Shown piece by piece: positions 1 through 14,600 of a stretch of 64,000 bases of DNA. Each line of letters opens with the position of its first letter. Positions within the stretch are counted from its first letter, which is position 1. Under the pieces are notes generated by a model that was not told the DNA's origin, did not search any database, and saw nothing but the letters and a program-made list of their open reading frames with translations. Origin of the DNA: Isoperla grammatica (lineage: Eukaryota > Arthropoda > Insecta > Plecoptera > Perlodidae); assembly GCA_945910005.1 (NCBI GenBank), contig OX246741.1, positions 6,013,788-6,077,787 of the forward strand. Reading direction: 5' to 3'. The position numbers were made by a program, and so were the translations under genes.

Positions 1-331
1 TCAAACTGTATATCGCGTTGTAAGATAACACAGGATCCAACTTCGTTACCGTTTTCGTTATTATTGCCCGGTAATTGTGCATCGGCCTTTCGGTCTACTA
101 TTCATCACTGCCCAACAGGCCAAATGTGGGCTTACGATAAGAAGAAGATTAAATGCATTGTTTATTAGCATTTGTTAGGATTGATTATAAGCTGACAGTG
201 TTGTGTATCGTTGTGGAGTCCAATTTGTGATGTTATAGAGGCAGAGCACTAGCCAGTAGTATTACTGAAGTGAAGTCTTAATGCATGGCTTGTTCTTACA
301 GATTGCCGTCTCTTGTAGAGAGAGCATCAAC
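1..331 (+). other. UBL5 5' flank and probable 5' UTR
   Basis: This stretch precedes the UBL5 start codon. A pyrimidine-rich acceptor-like TTGTTCTTACAG ends at 300, so the bases before about 300 may include a 5'-UTR intron, with the coding exon beginning near 301. The in-frame ATG at 281 would add 17 residues unlike anything in the family, so it is not used as the start. No TATA box is obvious. Confidence 0.4.
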
Positions 332-1037
332 ATGTTGGAAGTGACATGCAATGATCGTTTGGGAAAGAAAGTTCGAGTAAAATGCAACGGGGATGATACT
401 ATTGGTGATTTAAAGAAGCTGATTGCTGCTCAGACTGGAACTCGTTGGGAAAAGATTGTACTTAAGAAGTGGTACACAATTTTTAAAGATCATATTAAAC
501 TAGCTGATTGTATCCTTTAAATAAACATCAAAATATTTCAATGTCTAATAATTTTAGGGGAAAGGTGAGTATAAACTATTTTGCTAAAATAATTTACGAA
601 AAATAGTAGGGCTAGGCCTAATACACTTTCTTTTATTCAGTTATAATTATCCTACATTGCTAGTAGGCCTACAATATTATGAAATAAAATAATAGTAAAA
701 TAAATAGAAATAGAAGAATTCTATCATTTCAAGTTTAAACACTTCATCGTGAGTTGAGTTATAAGAATTTACATAAAATCTTAATTTGACATATTTGGAA
801 AACTTGATGTTATAGCCTAATAAAAGTGAACCAAATTGGAGACATGTTGAGTATTGCCCGAGTGTAACACACAGGTGTGTGACAGACATCTTTGAAATAA
901 ACCCTTGAAAGCGATACATATTGTGGGTCGACCATTGTCACGTCCCGCTGCTCATTTTCTTGTTATGTTTGTGAGACCTTGACTCAGCTTCAGACGAAAT
1001 CCATGACGGCATGAATCTGGAACTCTATTACCAGTAA
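332..1037 (+). CDS. UBL5: Ubiquitin-like protein 5 (UBL5/Hub1), two coding exons
   Basis: UBL5/Hub1 is a small ubiquitin-fold protein that binds spliceosomal proteins non-covalently and supports pre-mRNA splicing; it also has a reported mitochondrial stress role. Coding exons are 332-509 and 994-1037. Joined, they encode 73 residues, the usual family length. Exon 1 gives [18 protein letters not shown] and continues through [32 protein letters not shown] and KLAD. Exon 2 completes Tyr60 and adds [13 protein letters not shown] then TAA. The protein ends in the family's Tyr-Tyr motif rather than the Gly-Gly needed for conjugation. The intron is phase 1 (GAT T|AC). The ATG at 332 is chosen because the family begins with Met-Ile/Leu-Glu-Val. 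The gene converges on the UCK gene. Identity is close to certain from sequence conservation. Confidence 0.96.
510..993 (+). other. U12-type (minor spliceosome) intron in UBL5
   Basis: The 5' splice site reads GTATCCTTTAA at 510-520, an exact match to the U12-type donor. The 3' end is CCTTGACTCAGCTTCAG (977-993). The CCTTGAC segment resembles the U12 branch site TCCTTRAY, with its adenine at 982, 11 nt before the exon. There is no long polypyrimidine tract, as expected for this class. Conservation of the joined protein fixes both junctions. The intron is 484 bp and holds no other recognisable feature. Confidence 0.88.
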
Positions 1038-1304
1038 CGATCTTCTTAACAGATCATCAGGGACGATTCAACAAAGTACCTACGGTACGTATGGGGACGG
1101 ACGATATTCACAACTGATGTGTTCAGTGTTAAAGACTGTTTGTGGGATGATAACTGATAAAAGTGAATTTCAATTTTCAATTGATATGAAACAACCAATA
1201 TTGTTCAAAGTCTCAAAGTTGTCTGTACAAAATTGTAACCTGCATTGCAAGACTGATGATGGTATCTTTAGCAGATGTTTTTGTGCTGTAACAATGTAAG
1301 AACG

Positions 1305-1310
1305 AATAAA
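1305..1310 (+). terminator. Candidate UBL5 polyadenylation signal
   Basis: AATAAA lies 268 nt after the UBL5 stop codon, the first canonical hexamer downstream on the + strand. It would give a short 3' UTR. Transcript data would be needed to confirm its use. Confidence 0.5.
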
Positions 1311-2597
1311 ATGAACGAATGTAATAGTTCGAAGTAGGCCTACCTACTAACTTAATTTGCCTACAATAGAGTAAAAGGAAAACATTTAGCTGTACAGGAT
1401 TGATCAATGCTTTAATTAAATCCCTAGTGATGTGCTTGAGTGGCACAACAGATAATTGCACTTTCAACATTGATTTAATAATTTGTAAATGCAACACATT
1501 GAAATCAGAACTATTTATTTTATATTCTCCACCTAAAGAAGCAACAAACAAAATATCTTAGTGACTAGTGAAACATGGTTTGGTTACAGCAATGGATACA
1601 GTTTACAAAATTGTGGTAATTTACTTAACAATATTGATAAATGATAATGGGAGTAGATATATAGAAACAAAATGAATAACATCTCTTCTTGCAATCACCC
1701 AGAGTTGAAACTTTGACATTCTCTGCCTAGCTGTCCAGTAAAGTAAACATGACGGCTGCTATTTGATGTAAAATTCATGATCACAGTACCAAAGATTACA
1801 ATCTTGTTTGTAATCTTTGATAGTACCTAGGCCTAGGTTGTTATTTTTGGTTACGAAATAAAATTACTGATCGAAATATGTTTGAATTACAACTCATAGT
1901 AGCCTACGGTATCCATATTTTCCATTTGTAAATTATGTTTTAAATAATAAATGGTATGTTTGAAATTAAGTGTTAATCAATGTTAAATCGAATAGTAAAT
2001 ATATAGCCTACCAATAACTTTTGTAGTGAACCAACCTCATAGCCATTATGTAAAAAAATTCAATTATTTTAGTGTGCTGTGTTGATTCTTCATTTAGGAT
2101 TGTATTGTTTGTGCCCATATTTGTTTCTAATAATCTGTTTTGTGATGTATAATTATGAATCATAATGCTGACTAAGCCTATATCTTAATTATGGCAATGC
2201 TTGGGGGATTTAGTTAGTGCTGCTGGAGATTAACTAGGGTGGTTAATAAAAGCTTGTCAATAAGTATAAATATTAACTAGTCTGGAACATCTAGTGTGGT
2301 CTATAATTGGGATGCAATGTGATTTCTTTTTTTTTTGTTACAACAATGACATGATTTACGAGATTATAGCTGCTATGAATCGGAAGTTAAGGACTTTCCT
2401 AATGTACGGACGGCAATGCGGCAAGTGATATAGATAACAGATTTGATGTGAATTCCTCAGTATGTAGGTAGGCTACACTAAAATACATGTGTTGGGCTCT
2501 ATATATATTTTGCTTTTATGGTTATGAAAGCCGTACATGTGGGATTACTGAACATAAGCATTGCATTGATACTAACAATTTTGTGTGACCAAGAAAA

Positions 2598-2636
<39 letters not shown>

Positions 2637-5519
2637 TATATATATCAAACACCCTTATCCAACATTCGTCGGGTCGGGGGGTGATAATAATAATAATACA
2701 AATAATAATAATAATAAATTACAGTTATTTGTATGGCTCTACTGTCAGATTAGTCAATTTGAATAATCATTAAGGTAAAGGATTACCCTAACTAGCCTAC
2801 AGGTTAGGAAAATCAAATGCAGCAGATGGACATTAAGTTGTCTCTCTCCTGCCACAGATTACTGATTAGTGATTACGTATAAGGCCCAGTGTCCTCATAA
2901 GTTCTCTGATTTTGTCGTGTTATGCTCACAGTCTCATCTAAATTACATGAGAAGATTAGTAAAATAACATGTTATACTATAATTAAATAATTAGAATAGA
3001 TTATACTCATTATAGTGTATAGAACATAAATCATCACAACTCATTGAAATCCAAGAGAAATGCAAAATTTACACAAGTTCTAGGCCTATGCATTCTCTAA
3101 AAAAAATCGCACACATTGAAATAGTAGGCTACTTGCTTGTTTTGCCACGACAGAAAGTAATTCGTAATAGTAACTGCACTAGCTTTATAATACTAATACA
3201 AATAGTAAACTATAGCCTTGCCAGCAAGGAGAGAAAAAATATGTATATCTCTTCCAACAATATTCTTTTACAACCTAAATCTCGGTGACTACCCCATAAA
3301 GTACTGGTAGTAGGTTCTCAATATTTATTGTGACCCTATATATATATAGTGCAACATTGATTCAATTTTCTCAGCATTATTCATCTGTATAATACAAAAA
3401 TGCAGAAAACAAGCAATGTGCACAACAGATTGACTAACTTGAGAACTGACTCTTCGATTCTTAGAATTCAACAGAGACGTTATTTTAGATGTGTAGATCT
3501 ATTGGTGTCACTTTATTGAAAAACATCAAATGCTGCCAGAAAGGTCTGTGATGAGAAAATTGTTGGAAGGACATGCTAAAAAACAGGAAACACAATAAAT
3601 GATCGCTCCTTGATATGTTCATGCAGAAATGCCAATAGGGTACCAACAACTTATTGTTCTAAATATCAACCAAACTGTTTGTGTTATGTCTTTTTAAGTT
3701 ATTATTAGAGTATCTGAACAGGTATCTGATCAAACAACATGCATAGCACTAGTAAGCATTCAATGCTCGTTTGGATAAAGTCATTTTTTAAATTAGTGAT
3801 GCACATAATAATCCATATTATCGAACGATGATCATTGTTCCATAATTGATCAGTAATTGATTATGAAATATTGTTATTGATAATCGAAATATGTATCAAT
3901 ACCTACAAAGTGACTGCAATAGGGTTGATTATAATGTAACGTTGGTTACAGGCACAAATAACGGAGGTCATCGGGGCCTTGGAACCGGTGCTTCGGTCGA
4001 TAATTCGAAAGAAATCTTTATTGAAATTCAATCAACCTTCATTATTGCTATTATTGAATTGATAATAAACTTTCCTATTCGATAATCTGTCATTTTAAAT
4101 GTATTAATGTGCATCCCTATTAAAAATATAAGTTTTAACATTTAAGAATACTTTTGTTTGAAATTTCAATGTGATTTTAACAACAATTGGCTGCCAGTCC
4201 AAGTAACAAGTTTAAATTGATTTCTTCAATAAAATATACTTAAATAGTTTAGTACCTATATAAACAATTTACTAAATATGATGCATATGTAGCTTTATGT
4301 ATAAAATACAGTACATATCATTTATAATATCAAAATGAAAATGTTAACAAATCGATATAATTATATAGACTTTGGCGTCATGCCAATTGAATAAGTTGTT
4401 CAAGAAAAGAGTAAAGACATCAGTCCATAATTTGGCAAAAATGAGTTATGGATGAAAATTTACTCATGTGTAGCCACCACAATGTTTGGGAATTATTTCA
4501 ATATAAATATTGACTGATGCCCTTTTTTGAACAACTGATTCATTTGGGTAACATGGTACAATGGAACCATTTTTTTTGTATATCTAGTTAAAAATAAGTT
4601 AAATGGTTGTCACTGACCAAACTGTGCAACTGGCCAATGTAACTGATTTATAATTTATGTTACATACTTAAACCTGCTTAAACTTAAATTGACATACCAT
4701 TAAATTTTGCCTAGTGCCATTAAGTACCGACCGGTACACTATTTCACTTTCTCCCAGCTGATATACATATGGTCTTTAGCTTTTACAAAAAATATCTTTT
4801 GATGCATCTTTATACATGCACTAACATTTCAATGTCTCTGGTAAATGGTTACCACTTTCGAGTTGTAATCTTTTCTTTTTGTAAATAATTAACGGGTATT
4901 AATGACATGGCCATAATGTCATTATCATACATTTTTTTATCGAAATGGAGAAAGAGAATAAGAGGGTAAAGAAGGCAGGGGCAACGATACCGATGCTTTG
5001 GTTTTTATCTTTACCAACAACATCAATGAAGTGAAACTACACGTTTCTTCTCGTACCAGGTCTTTGCTAGCAGGTAAAACACAATGTAAAATTCGTAATC
5101 TATTTAACCTCATCAGTCTGATGAACAGCGTTTTTAGCAGAAATTTACAACAAGGATGTCCCCCACTGTTGCTCAAGAAACTTGTGAATGCCTGCATTAT
5201 TTAAATCTTCAACAAAATAAATGATAACATTTACTCCAAATAGATATTAGTATTACCAACATGACAACTGATATTCATCCAAATGCTAAAAACCTTATCC
5301 TTCTTTCATCCATATGATCAGCCAATCCACTCCGTGGTAAGATGTCAAACGATCGGAAATTACCTTAATCGAAGTTGCTCATTATGTTCATATTCTTAAC
5401 TTAATAAACGTCATTAGGCCTATCACAGTGAAATACCATTCATGCATGCTAGATAATTTCAAGAAGTGCCAAGGTTTTCAGAGAGATGGATGGCACTTGA
5501 AGCACGAGTACGCACGCAC
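1311..5519. other. Intergenic region between the convergent UBL5 and UCK genes
   Basis: AT-rich sequence without a supported gene. It contains two (AAT)n microsatellites near 2.6-2.7 kb and scattered TAGGCCTA palindromes (e.g. 3081, 5415). The UCK 3' UTR must run into its right-hand end, but I could not place its polyadenylation signal with confidence. Confidence 0.6.
2598..2718. repeat. Two (AAT)n microsatellites with a (TA)n patch
   Basis: (AAT)n runs at 2598-2635, then (TA)n to 2643, then a unique spacer including a GGGTCGGGGGG stretch, then (AAT)n again at 2684-2718. Tri-nucleotide AAT tails of this kind often mark the 3' ends of LINE/SINE copies, but no element body is recognisable here. 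Confidence 0.8.
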
Positions 5520-5683
5520 CTAATGCGGGCGTGTGAAATGGCCGTCGGCCGTGTGAGGTCGCCTGGAACCGTGGCTCGGTGACGGTGCGGGAGAAGTCAG
5601 CGCCTGTTGTTGAAGTTGTTGTTCCGTCTGCGACCGATTGTTGAGAAAGTCACGGATGTGCTGTACGATCAACTCGATAGCCA
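5520..5683 (-). CDS. UCK2: UCK terminal coding exon
   Basis: Acceptor CTTCTTTCCAG|TG completes Val232 and continues [15 protein letters not shown], the family's last helix. A Gln-rich segment, a Ser/Pro segment and ...FTRPH then TAG (5520-5522) follow. Phase and helix homology link it to exon 4 despite the 9.2-kb separation. Confidence 0.9.
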
Positions 5684-8600
5684 CTGGAAAGAAGACGTGG
5701 GATGCCTTGTAATTGCAACGTATCGGATCGGAGGTAAGTGTTTCAAACAGTGCAGTCTTAATATAAAAACAAATGTGCTACATATATTTACTCGATTACT
5801 CCGGACTAGCATTTGCGAGCCGAGTTGAATGTGCTTGTTTACCATTTACTACCACCAACTGCAATCTTGCTCGAGTTTATTCTAATGTTATCTTAAGGGT
5901 AACCATTGAAACATTCTTCAAATTCAATAAATTTTAGGTAGACTCAAGTTTTGTTATTTTGTTATTTATTAATTCTTAGGTATTCAAATACAGTGTTACA
6001 ATAACCTTGCTACAGTTCACATCTTAGTGTATTATCATTGTCAATATAAGTTCAAACCCAGTATCAAAGCAGTGGGTGTTGGTTAGTAATGCCACCAATT
6101 ATACTTATAAAACAAAACAATACAGTACAGTTCTAGTACATGAGAAAATATTTAATGATATAAATGGTTGAACAATCGCTAGAAGCATAACATTAACTTG
6201 GGAAGTACAAAATTAATCAAAACAGATTTTCTTTCTCAGAAGATCAATGCCGGTACCGATAGTAAAAAAAACTAACATGAAACATGGAAGGAATGCACCA
6301 AGAAATGTTCATTCGTCATAATTAGATATATTGATCATACTGTATCCAGTTCTCACACAATTGGTCAACAAGATGGGGACTTATTGATACCAATCACACT
6401 CAAATTCGATGCATTTATTTTAATATTTAAAATACTGTTGCGACTGCGAGTTAGTTAACTACTGTTGCCAGGGTGTGGACAAATGCTCACCGATTGTGCC
6501 GAGTTTCTTGTGTGTTCACCCACAAACATTACCTATATCTAACAAGTGCACCAAGATGTCAATCGCTACTTAATGACATCGGTTCGAAATGCGATAAGAG
6601 ACGTGTTACGCCTTGGGAACTTGTTTACACATTACGTATAAAAAAGTCATGAGAAGATTATGCAAATATAATAGTATATAGATGTAGGCATAAGTCTCTA
6701 GAATTTCCAAAATTGCTTTAAATTAAAAATAGTTTGATATACTGTTGAGAGGTATATAATATATTCGTAAGTAGTATGACCGTTATTTGTAAAGGGTGCC
6801 CAGATTTAAAAAGCAAAAAGGCGGAGAAAATATTGCAAATTTCAAAGTATTTTTGTGGAGACCCAGACGTGGGAGACTTGACATTTTTTAAGGCTCGAAA
6901 CTTAAATAACACATTACGAAAAAATACAGGCTGGCCTCCTTGTGTTCATAATTTGGTAGGTGGTGGTGGACTGAGTCTAATTTCACTACCTGTTTCAGTG
7001 CGTTTTCGTTTTGTGCCAATTCAGTGTGCTTTTGGCTTCACACTAGTTTTGGAAGTGAGAGGGTTGCCCATTATTATATTGCAAACCCCTAGCCGATTGG
7101 TAATAATATGGGCGAAATATTCACGCTGAAACTAACTTGTAACTAATTTAAAGACTAATTCGAGCATACGAATTTAAGAAAATACTTTCCCTTTAACAAT
7201 GAATTATGCGCTCTTTGACCCAAGCTCTAGCCGAAAACAAACCTTTCCACTTATTAGTAAAGAAAGATATGGGGTGTAATCTTGGCATGAGAGATTTAAA
7301 GAAAATGTAAACACTAAGCTAGAAGTGTTCACATCTAAAAGTGTACACTTTCCCAAAAAAAGGGACGAAAGTGAATTCCACCGGCAAGTGTGTCTGGACA
7401 CGGGACATACAGATTGAAATAGGTACTATCCCCCTTTTGCCATCAAAAGAACAATGTCTGGGCACCCTACAGTATTTGTACTTATCTAAATACCACTAGG
7501 TATGTATGTATTGAATGAGTCTTTGGAGCTCATCTTGAGTGTCTCCAGATGTACCCGTTTTCAATTTAACTAAAATACCAATCCTCCACTGACGACAGCA
7601 AAAAGCAACGTATCAATGAACCCAACTTAGGGAGGATTTTCATTTCCCGTTTCTCAATGAAGTTAACACAATATGGAAGACACACGTTTGAGGTTGTGCA
7701 ATATATAAGTACTATAGACGTGGCAAAACAATTACTAGTTGTTAACAACGTAGAATTAATTACTTACTAATTACTGTACTATGCAATGTATGGCCTATAC
7801 ACACATAATACCAGTGCTTGTGCCACTAATTCTTTAGTGCAGGGTTGCCACTTTCAAGGATTTTATCCTTTTCTCAAGATTTTTAGAGTGTCTCAAGGAT
7901 AACAGGATTTTGGGCAAAATTTTAGGATTTTCTACCGTCTTAAAAAAATACATTAAATTAATACATTTTTAAAAATTCAGCTAAAAAAGCAATGTAGACA
8001 GTAAAAGAACATCAGGTACTAGTAAAAATAAACATAAGTGACTGCATAACATTTCCCGCAAGTGGTAGTTATGGTGAGTAAAAGTAAAACGTTAAAATAT
8101 ATTCGAAGAAAATTCCGATTCTTATGTGTTTCTGCACGTAATGTTGACTAGATTCTCGAAAATCAGGCTGGCATAACATATATTTGCATGAAACCTGAAA
8201 ATTTGTAACATTCCTTCGCAGTTATAATATGCTAATGCTGAATATAACTGTTTTCAAGGATTTCTCAGGATTTTTTTAGTTTATTCTTTCATGGATAAAA
8301 AAATTGACTTGGTGGCATCCCTGCTTTAGTAGTGCTTAGTGCTTTTATCTGCCAACATAAAACTATTGTTTGATGTCTTGACATGTGGCCAATGATCAAT
8401 TCAATAATATTTTCTAATGGAGTAAAGAAAATGGCTAAATGATAAATTGTTTGTAAAATTCTACTGGACCTTATCTATATTTAAAAAAAAAAACACACAC
8501 TAGTGTGCTACATAAATTTGACGAATAAAGGTTACGTGTAATGTAAGGACTTAACAAAGTTAATAACTGTTCCATTTTCTAGAGTGTTTGTAAATAGATA

Positions 8601-11600
8601 ATTATTGTTTTTCAACAGACTTTACACACATTACTCGTATTGGGCATCTGCATAACGTATCATATTTTAAAGAGGCGTAATCGAGATCGTTGCATTTATA
8701 GACTAATATTTAGAGTGAATGTTTAGAACAGATGTATATTTGAGTACAGGAATATTTATTATTTTACGTCTATCCTATTCGGTTATAAAACTGATTTACA
8801 AACGAGGACAATAAATACAACTATACAACATACTGGGAAACAACAATGAAACACTTAGCCAAACCACAAAAACAAAACTACAGTAGAACATTTTTCTACC
8901 AATCAAAACGTATTTTTTGTCAATGTTGTCAGTAACGTAAAGCTGCCCGAACTCATTGATAAACATAATATATTGAACTGGTATATTTATATGTAAAAAT
9001 GAAGGTGATAAATAAGATACATTTCAGTAAAAAATCTGTACATCAGCATGTCTTATCAAATTACAACCTTAAATTTAACAATATCATTTTGAATTTGTTT
9101 TATTATTACCTTACAATACATGCTCGTGTTGCAGGTTGGATATAGATGGGTAGAACTTAATATTATTTAATTGGAAATTAAATCCTTGCGAGTTTCAATT
9201 GCCTGTTTAACAACACATTTTACACAACTGTGATGACAGTGATAAGACTGGTATTTATTGCCTATTTATCTAATGACAGATACTCTTTGCGACCTAAATG
9301 CCCACCAAACCCCTCCACCCTCCCCAAGCCCCCTAACTAGATTCATGACTGATGGATCTGATGTGGCCAACGTAATATGACCTAGCAGTCAAGACGACAA
9401 ATAATCATCAAATCAATCAATCAATTCGAAGAATGTTTTTGATATTGACATACATATATCCAAACTGCAAACAAAAATGCAACATCTCATGTTTTTCTCT
9501 TCAGCTTTTTCTAGCACTAATATTATTGTGGTATCTGTTTTACTGCTGCGTGATCACAATTAGATGCTATGTTTCAAGAATTGTGGGCAACTATATTTTT
9601 GTTTGACTTGTGTTTTGGTGCCCTCTCTCTTTTAGAACATGAATATGCATCCGATACTGCTATTTCTCAATGATATTCCTGAACAGGATTCAATAACTGT
9701 GCTTGTATGTACTTATGTACCCATAAGTACTTACAGTTGAACTTAGTAGATTGCTAAGCTACTTGGAATAATGTGCAACTTTGCAATAGTTTCAAACTAA
9801 ATGTCAGCAAGAATGCGGCCCCTTAGGCCCGGTTTAATTGTCCACTAAATACAACTACTGTATAACTATATATATTTGTTTTCTTTGTTTAGTATAGAAT
9901 TAGAAAGGCGTTTATAATACTGAAGGATCAATTAATGTAGGTCAGTACCGGTACCTAATCCACCTCAAAAGGAATGCTTATTTGAAACTAATTATGGTTA
10001 AAGATTTTTACTAGGTTAAAAATCTGATTTTAAATCTGGTCAGCCTTACGAAGAAGTATTAATGTAAACATTATTGGCAGATAAAATATAAAATTATCAA
10101 AGCAATCACCAATTATTGTACTCATTATAATAAAGAAAATCAAGCATATCTAATTTATCTACACGTGCAAGCTAAATGTATATTCTTGATATTCAATGGT
10201 ACCAGTTGTTTACCTAGAGGATTATTGCTGCGATGTATAGTAAATTATGCTGTACTATATAACAGTAAATAATGATCATAACAGACCTACATCACTAACA
10301 GTCCCGTGATGTCTAAATGATTCCAACAACTTAATCGTTTTGTAGTTCTTTAATTGAGTCAGAAGCTAATCATTATTCTCACAAAATGGTAGATAACCAG
10401 GTGAAGGCATAAAAACAGTTGTTATGTTCACTTAATTTTAATGTCAGTAAGAAGTATAATCCATCAAATTAGTTTTCTAAAATAGGAATTGTGTTAACAT
10501 TACTGAAAATGATAATGTAACTATAATTTCAGACGATATTTTGTTCGGCTAAACGTCTCATATTTTTCCAACAATGCTGCAATGAGAGGATGACTATAAT
10601 GAAGAAGTAGTTTTGATTGAATGTGATGTAAATGGTCCTTTTGTTATTCCCATCTGGGCCCGGGGTAGAATTTAACCTTTGCGGATCGTAAGAGGCGAGA
10701 AAATGAGGGGCCCCTTTCCCTATCCTCCCCTTAAACTCCAGACCAGTTACGGTGGCAACTATAATTTCACTACGTTTGTTAACACAACTTCTAATTTAAA
10801 AATCCAACTAATCTTCTTAGACAAGCGTGAAAAAAATATCAAAACAAATTTTTAGGCTGTAATAATGTCAAATAATCAGTGACACTTATTTTGAGTTTTC
10901 AGTTTTGTTATAATTCTAGTTTAAACAATAAAGTAAGACTCAATTTTATCAAAACACTACTATATAGCTTTACTAAAATATTTTTTATTTTATTTTACAA
11001 CCATGCTAAATGATTATGAACTAAATATTTAAGCATCTAAATAAAACTATGCTTAGTTGTTGACATTGCTATAAATTTACACATTATGTAGTTTATTTTC
11101 CCCAACAGTCGTTTACAGTCATCCGGGAAAAATAGTTGATTTACTGACTGGCCTTGGACTATGCATGACAAAGCTTACAGCTTTGGTATAATGCTAGAAC
11201 AAAACTGAAATGTGACAGCTCGTCAAGGAATAACATAGTGAATAGCGATATCAATCACTTGTATTAGTTTGATCTGCCCAAAGTTAGTACGTAACAGTTA
11301 AGTTAATCATAGTAACGCAGGTCAGGTACCCAATTTCAGGTTTCCATGTTAATATGGCAACAAAAATGCCATGTCAAAATTCAGTTTTAATTCCATAAAA
11401 TACACGGCTGTCAAAAAGTCACTGAAAACTTTTAGCCACAACGTATCAATAAAATGGCAGTAGCTTTAAGGAAATAAATCCTAAAAATAATTTTTGTAAT
11501 TTACCATCAATTAATGGTAACGAGTGGGCTACTGCTATTGGTGCACTACACTACAAACAAAATTAATTTCGAAGTACTTACTATACTTAAAATAATACAT

Positions 11601-14600
11601 TATCGAGGTTAAAACTTAAAATTACGTGTGCAAACTCCAGTCTCAGATTGACAACAAAGCTGCCAAATTCGAGCCAAGGTTAAAATACAAGTCATCGCAG
11701 CCGATAATTGATAACAAAACTAAGTCTAAGAAGCCTTCTATATAGAACACTCACTGACATAAATCAAGGGTAGTAAACATATCTCCGTTTGTCGACATCT
11801 CTTCGGGTTAGTGTGTGTTTCTTGTTGTGTGGATCTAGCACCCTTGCCCTGTTTAACTATTTCAAACAATAAAGAAAACACTATTTTTTGAAGGTCTACA
11901 CTGGAAATTAGCCAGCGCTTAAGTTAGAGCGCATTTAGCAAAGTCAATAACATTATGCCAAGATTACTTCAATATCCTCAGTCCCTTTAACACATTTTCC
12001 GTTCTATTATTTTATTTTTTTGACCAAGTATTTATAAGTTTCAGATAGGCAGTATGATAACAGAAGAAACATAGGCCTAACTTAATTGCTAGTTTGACAC
12101 AACCAGGAACGTACGAAGTAACCCGAAAAGGTGTATATATAGAGAATACATTTTTAGTACCCTCAATTTACATATGTCGGGCATAGATAATACATAGGCT
12201 ACGTTAATGGAAAATGGACATGTAAAGCATCAAAGATACATATTGAGTAAAGATAGAGAATAACTGAATTTGTTTTTAAAAAAGTCCGTGATACAAATGG
12301 AACGTTCGTCAGGAGAACACAGCGATAATTTCCTAAATCAGCCGTGCTGCAAAGTTTAGACTAAAGTTTGTCGAACTCGTTAAAAATGTAGGATTATTAT
12401 GAAAATAGACATTTTAATTATTGACATTTCTCGAGTGCAGACCGTACTATTTGGTGGCTGGTACACTGGGACGGTATCAAGGAGCCACAGGACAACAAAC
12501 TTAATAGTAGTATAGCAATTGTAACTTGTACGAGTCATAATTGTTACGTTCTGTTATTAAGTCTCTAGTTCGACTAGGTCAATATTATGTGCGATTCAGA
12601 CCAAGTTCCAAATGTAATGACTTTAGGAAGGAGATATTTTGATAAACCTAAACTACAAGTAACGTATTTGTTTCCAAGTTCATCCTTATAAGAAAATGCA
12701 ATAAACGAACCAAAGTAACTTGTCGAGATAAACTGCAAAATGATCTATTTATCTAAGTATAAAAAATGAGATTGAAACTTTCTAAATGCACAGTCTAGCC
12801 TGCACGCCTCCGTAAATACTGTACTGGAATATGCTACTGCACGTTTCTTGGAGATTCTAGTAGTAGCAATGGTCTTAGCACATAGTAGCATATATCCACG
12901 ATACTGCTATTACACTATTGACTGGTTCGACATTTACCGAGAACATAGTCGTTATGCACCGACTAGAGTTGCCCAGTGATCATCGATCTTATGTCTGGTA
13001 AAACAGAATACTAATTCATTTACCGGTAAACTTAACGCTCCATATTTCCTGTATTTGTCCAGCTGAGGAAACGCAAACCAAGCTTCGTTTCTGGCTTTTA
13101 ACTTATTATTTATTTCCAGTTGTGGAAGCTGGTAGGATGATAGAAAAGGGCGTTACTAGTCTTCGGCTGTGGCCAACTGGAATCAGTGGCACTGGTGGCC
13201 GTCTTAACGTTAATTCAAGGTCATTGGTGGACGTATGTTGTGCTATACTGTATAATGTATGTTGAAAATCTATGAAGGTTCATTTTTTGTTTCTCCAGCT
13301 AGCTAGGAATAGGATACAGCAAAGTGTCCTGCATATACATTATGCATATATTATACCCTACTGAAGTTTGTGCCATGGCCCAATTCATACAACATTATGT
13401 AGGCCTAGTTCAAGGTAGAAAACAGACCAATTCAATGTCAGATCAACACCGACGATATACATTGAAGTCACCGTTTACAAATTTTCCAACGGTATCGATT
13501 TCAACATAGAAACGAGATCCATGACGGGCAACTCTACAGAGTTTGATCCACACACAAACGAACGACTGCCCAGTGGATCGCAATGCCTATCTGCTAAGAG
13601 TATCAGAACTAGTGCTAGCGCAGCGGGATGCTCTTAATCCCAACGAGTGGCTCGGCGCTCCATGCAAAATATCCCAGATGTGATGAACTATGAGCTCGAT
13701 AGCCACTGCAACGCAAACAATACACAGAAGCCTATTAGAAGGTTACACCCCGAAACTCGGCACAACGAGTGGGCAAACTTGCAATCATGTATGTGTGCAC
13801 GTTTGTTTTATTATGATTTGTCTGTGGCTCTCGATAGGTATGCACAAATTGGACAACACATTTCCCTCAGCTTAGCTTAGGTCTAGTCATTTCAGGGCAT
13901 TCATTAAAACCATACAATTCTTTGCGACATATTATCTAGTATTGTTTTATTACAATATGAAATATATTGACAGCTTTTTTTAAATAATTGAGTGTACATT
14001 TCAACACACAAATTTTATGGGGCTACATCACAAGTGTGTAATACCTCATACTGGACAATCTTCACAATGTTTTTGAAGTCCTTTTTAGGAGGTCCAAGGT
14101 TTCACAATTCATAAATGTTATCCCTACAGAAAATACTTTACAACGCTTTTCACTTAATACAGGAAATTTGCCTTCTTTAGTATTGCCTTGTAAAGCATTT
14201 GTAGGCCTTTAAAGTATATAGTAGGCTTACAGATACAGACATCTTTTTAATTGACAGCAGATTCCATTATTTGAGTTGAATGGAGTATTTCACTCTGTAC
14301 TCTGTACCATCTAAAAAATATCTATTTAAAGTTCTTCTTTAGAAGAACGATTTGTTTGCAATTTACTGTAGGGCCTAATTACAGTACTATATGGTTTTGC
14401 TAATTGTCCATTAACAATAATTATAAGTAAAATTACTAATCAATGACAAACGTGCCCAGAACCAACACAGGCTTACAAACAAAACAATCTACTGGTACCG
14501 GGTACTCATTACTCTTAAAGTAAGAGATGGAGTACTGGTATTGATTTTCAAAACAAATATTGTAGTACACATATCTTTGGCATTTAGTTGTTTAAACTTA

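Noticed and set aside
281..331. Upstream in-frame ATG extending UBL5 by 17 residues
   Set aside because: The extra residues are not part of the family, and an acceptor-like site at 300 splits that segment; the family start is at 332.
677..919. 80-residue ORF on the - strand inside the UBL5 intron
   Set aside because: AT-rich, low complexity, no recognisable domain, and it lies wholly in a well-defined intron.
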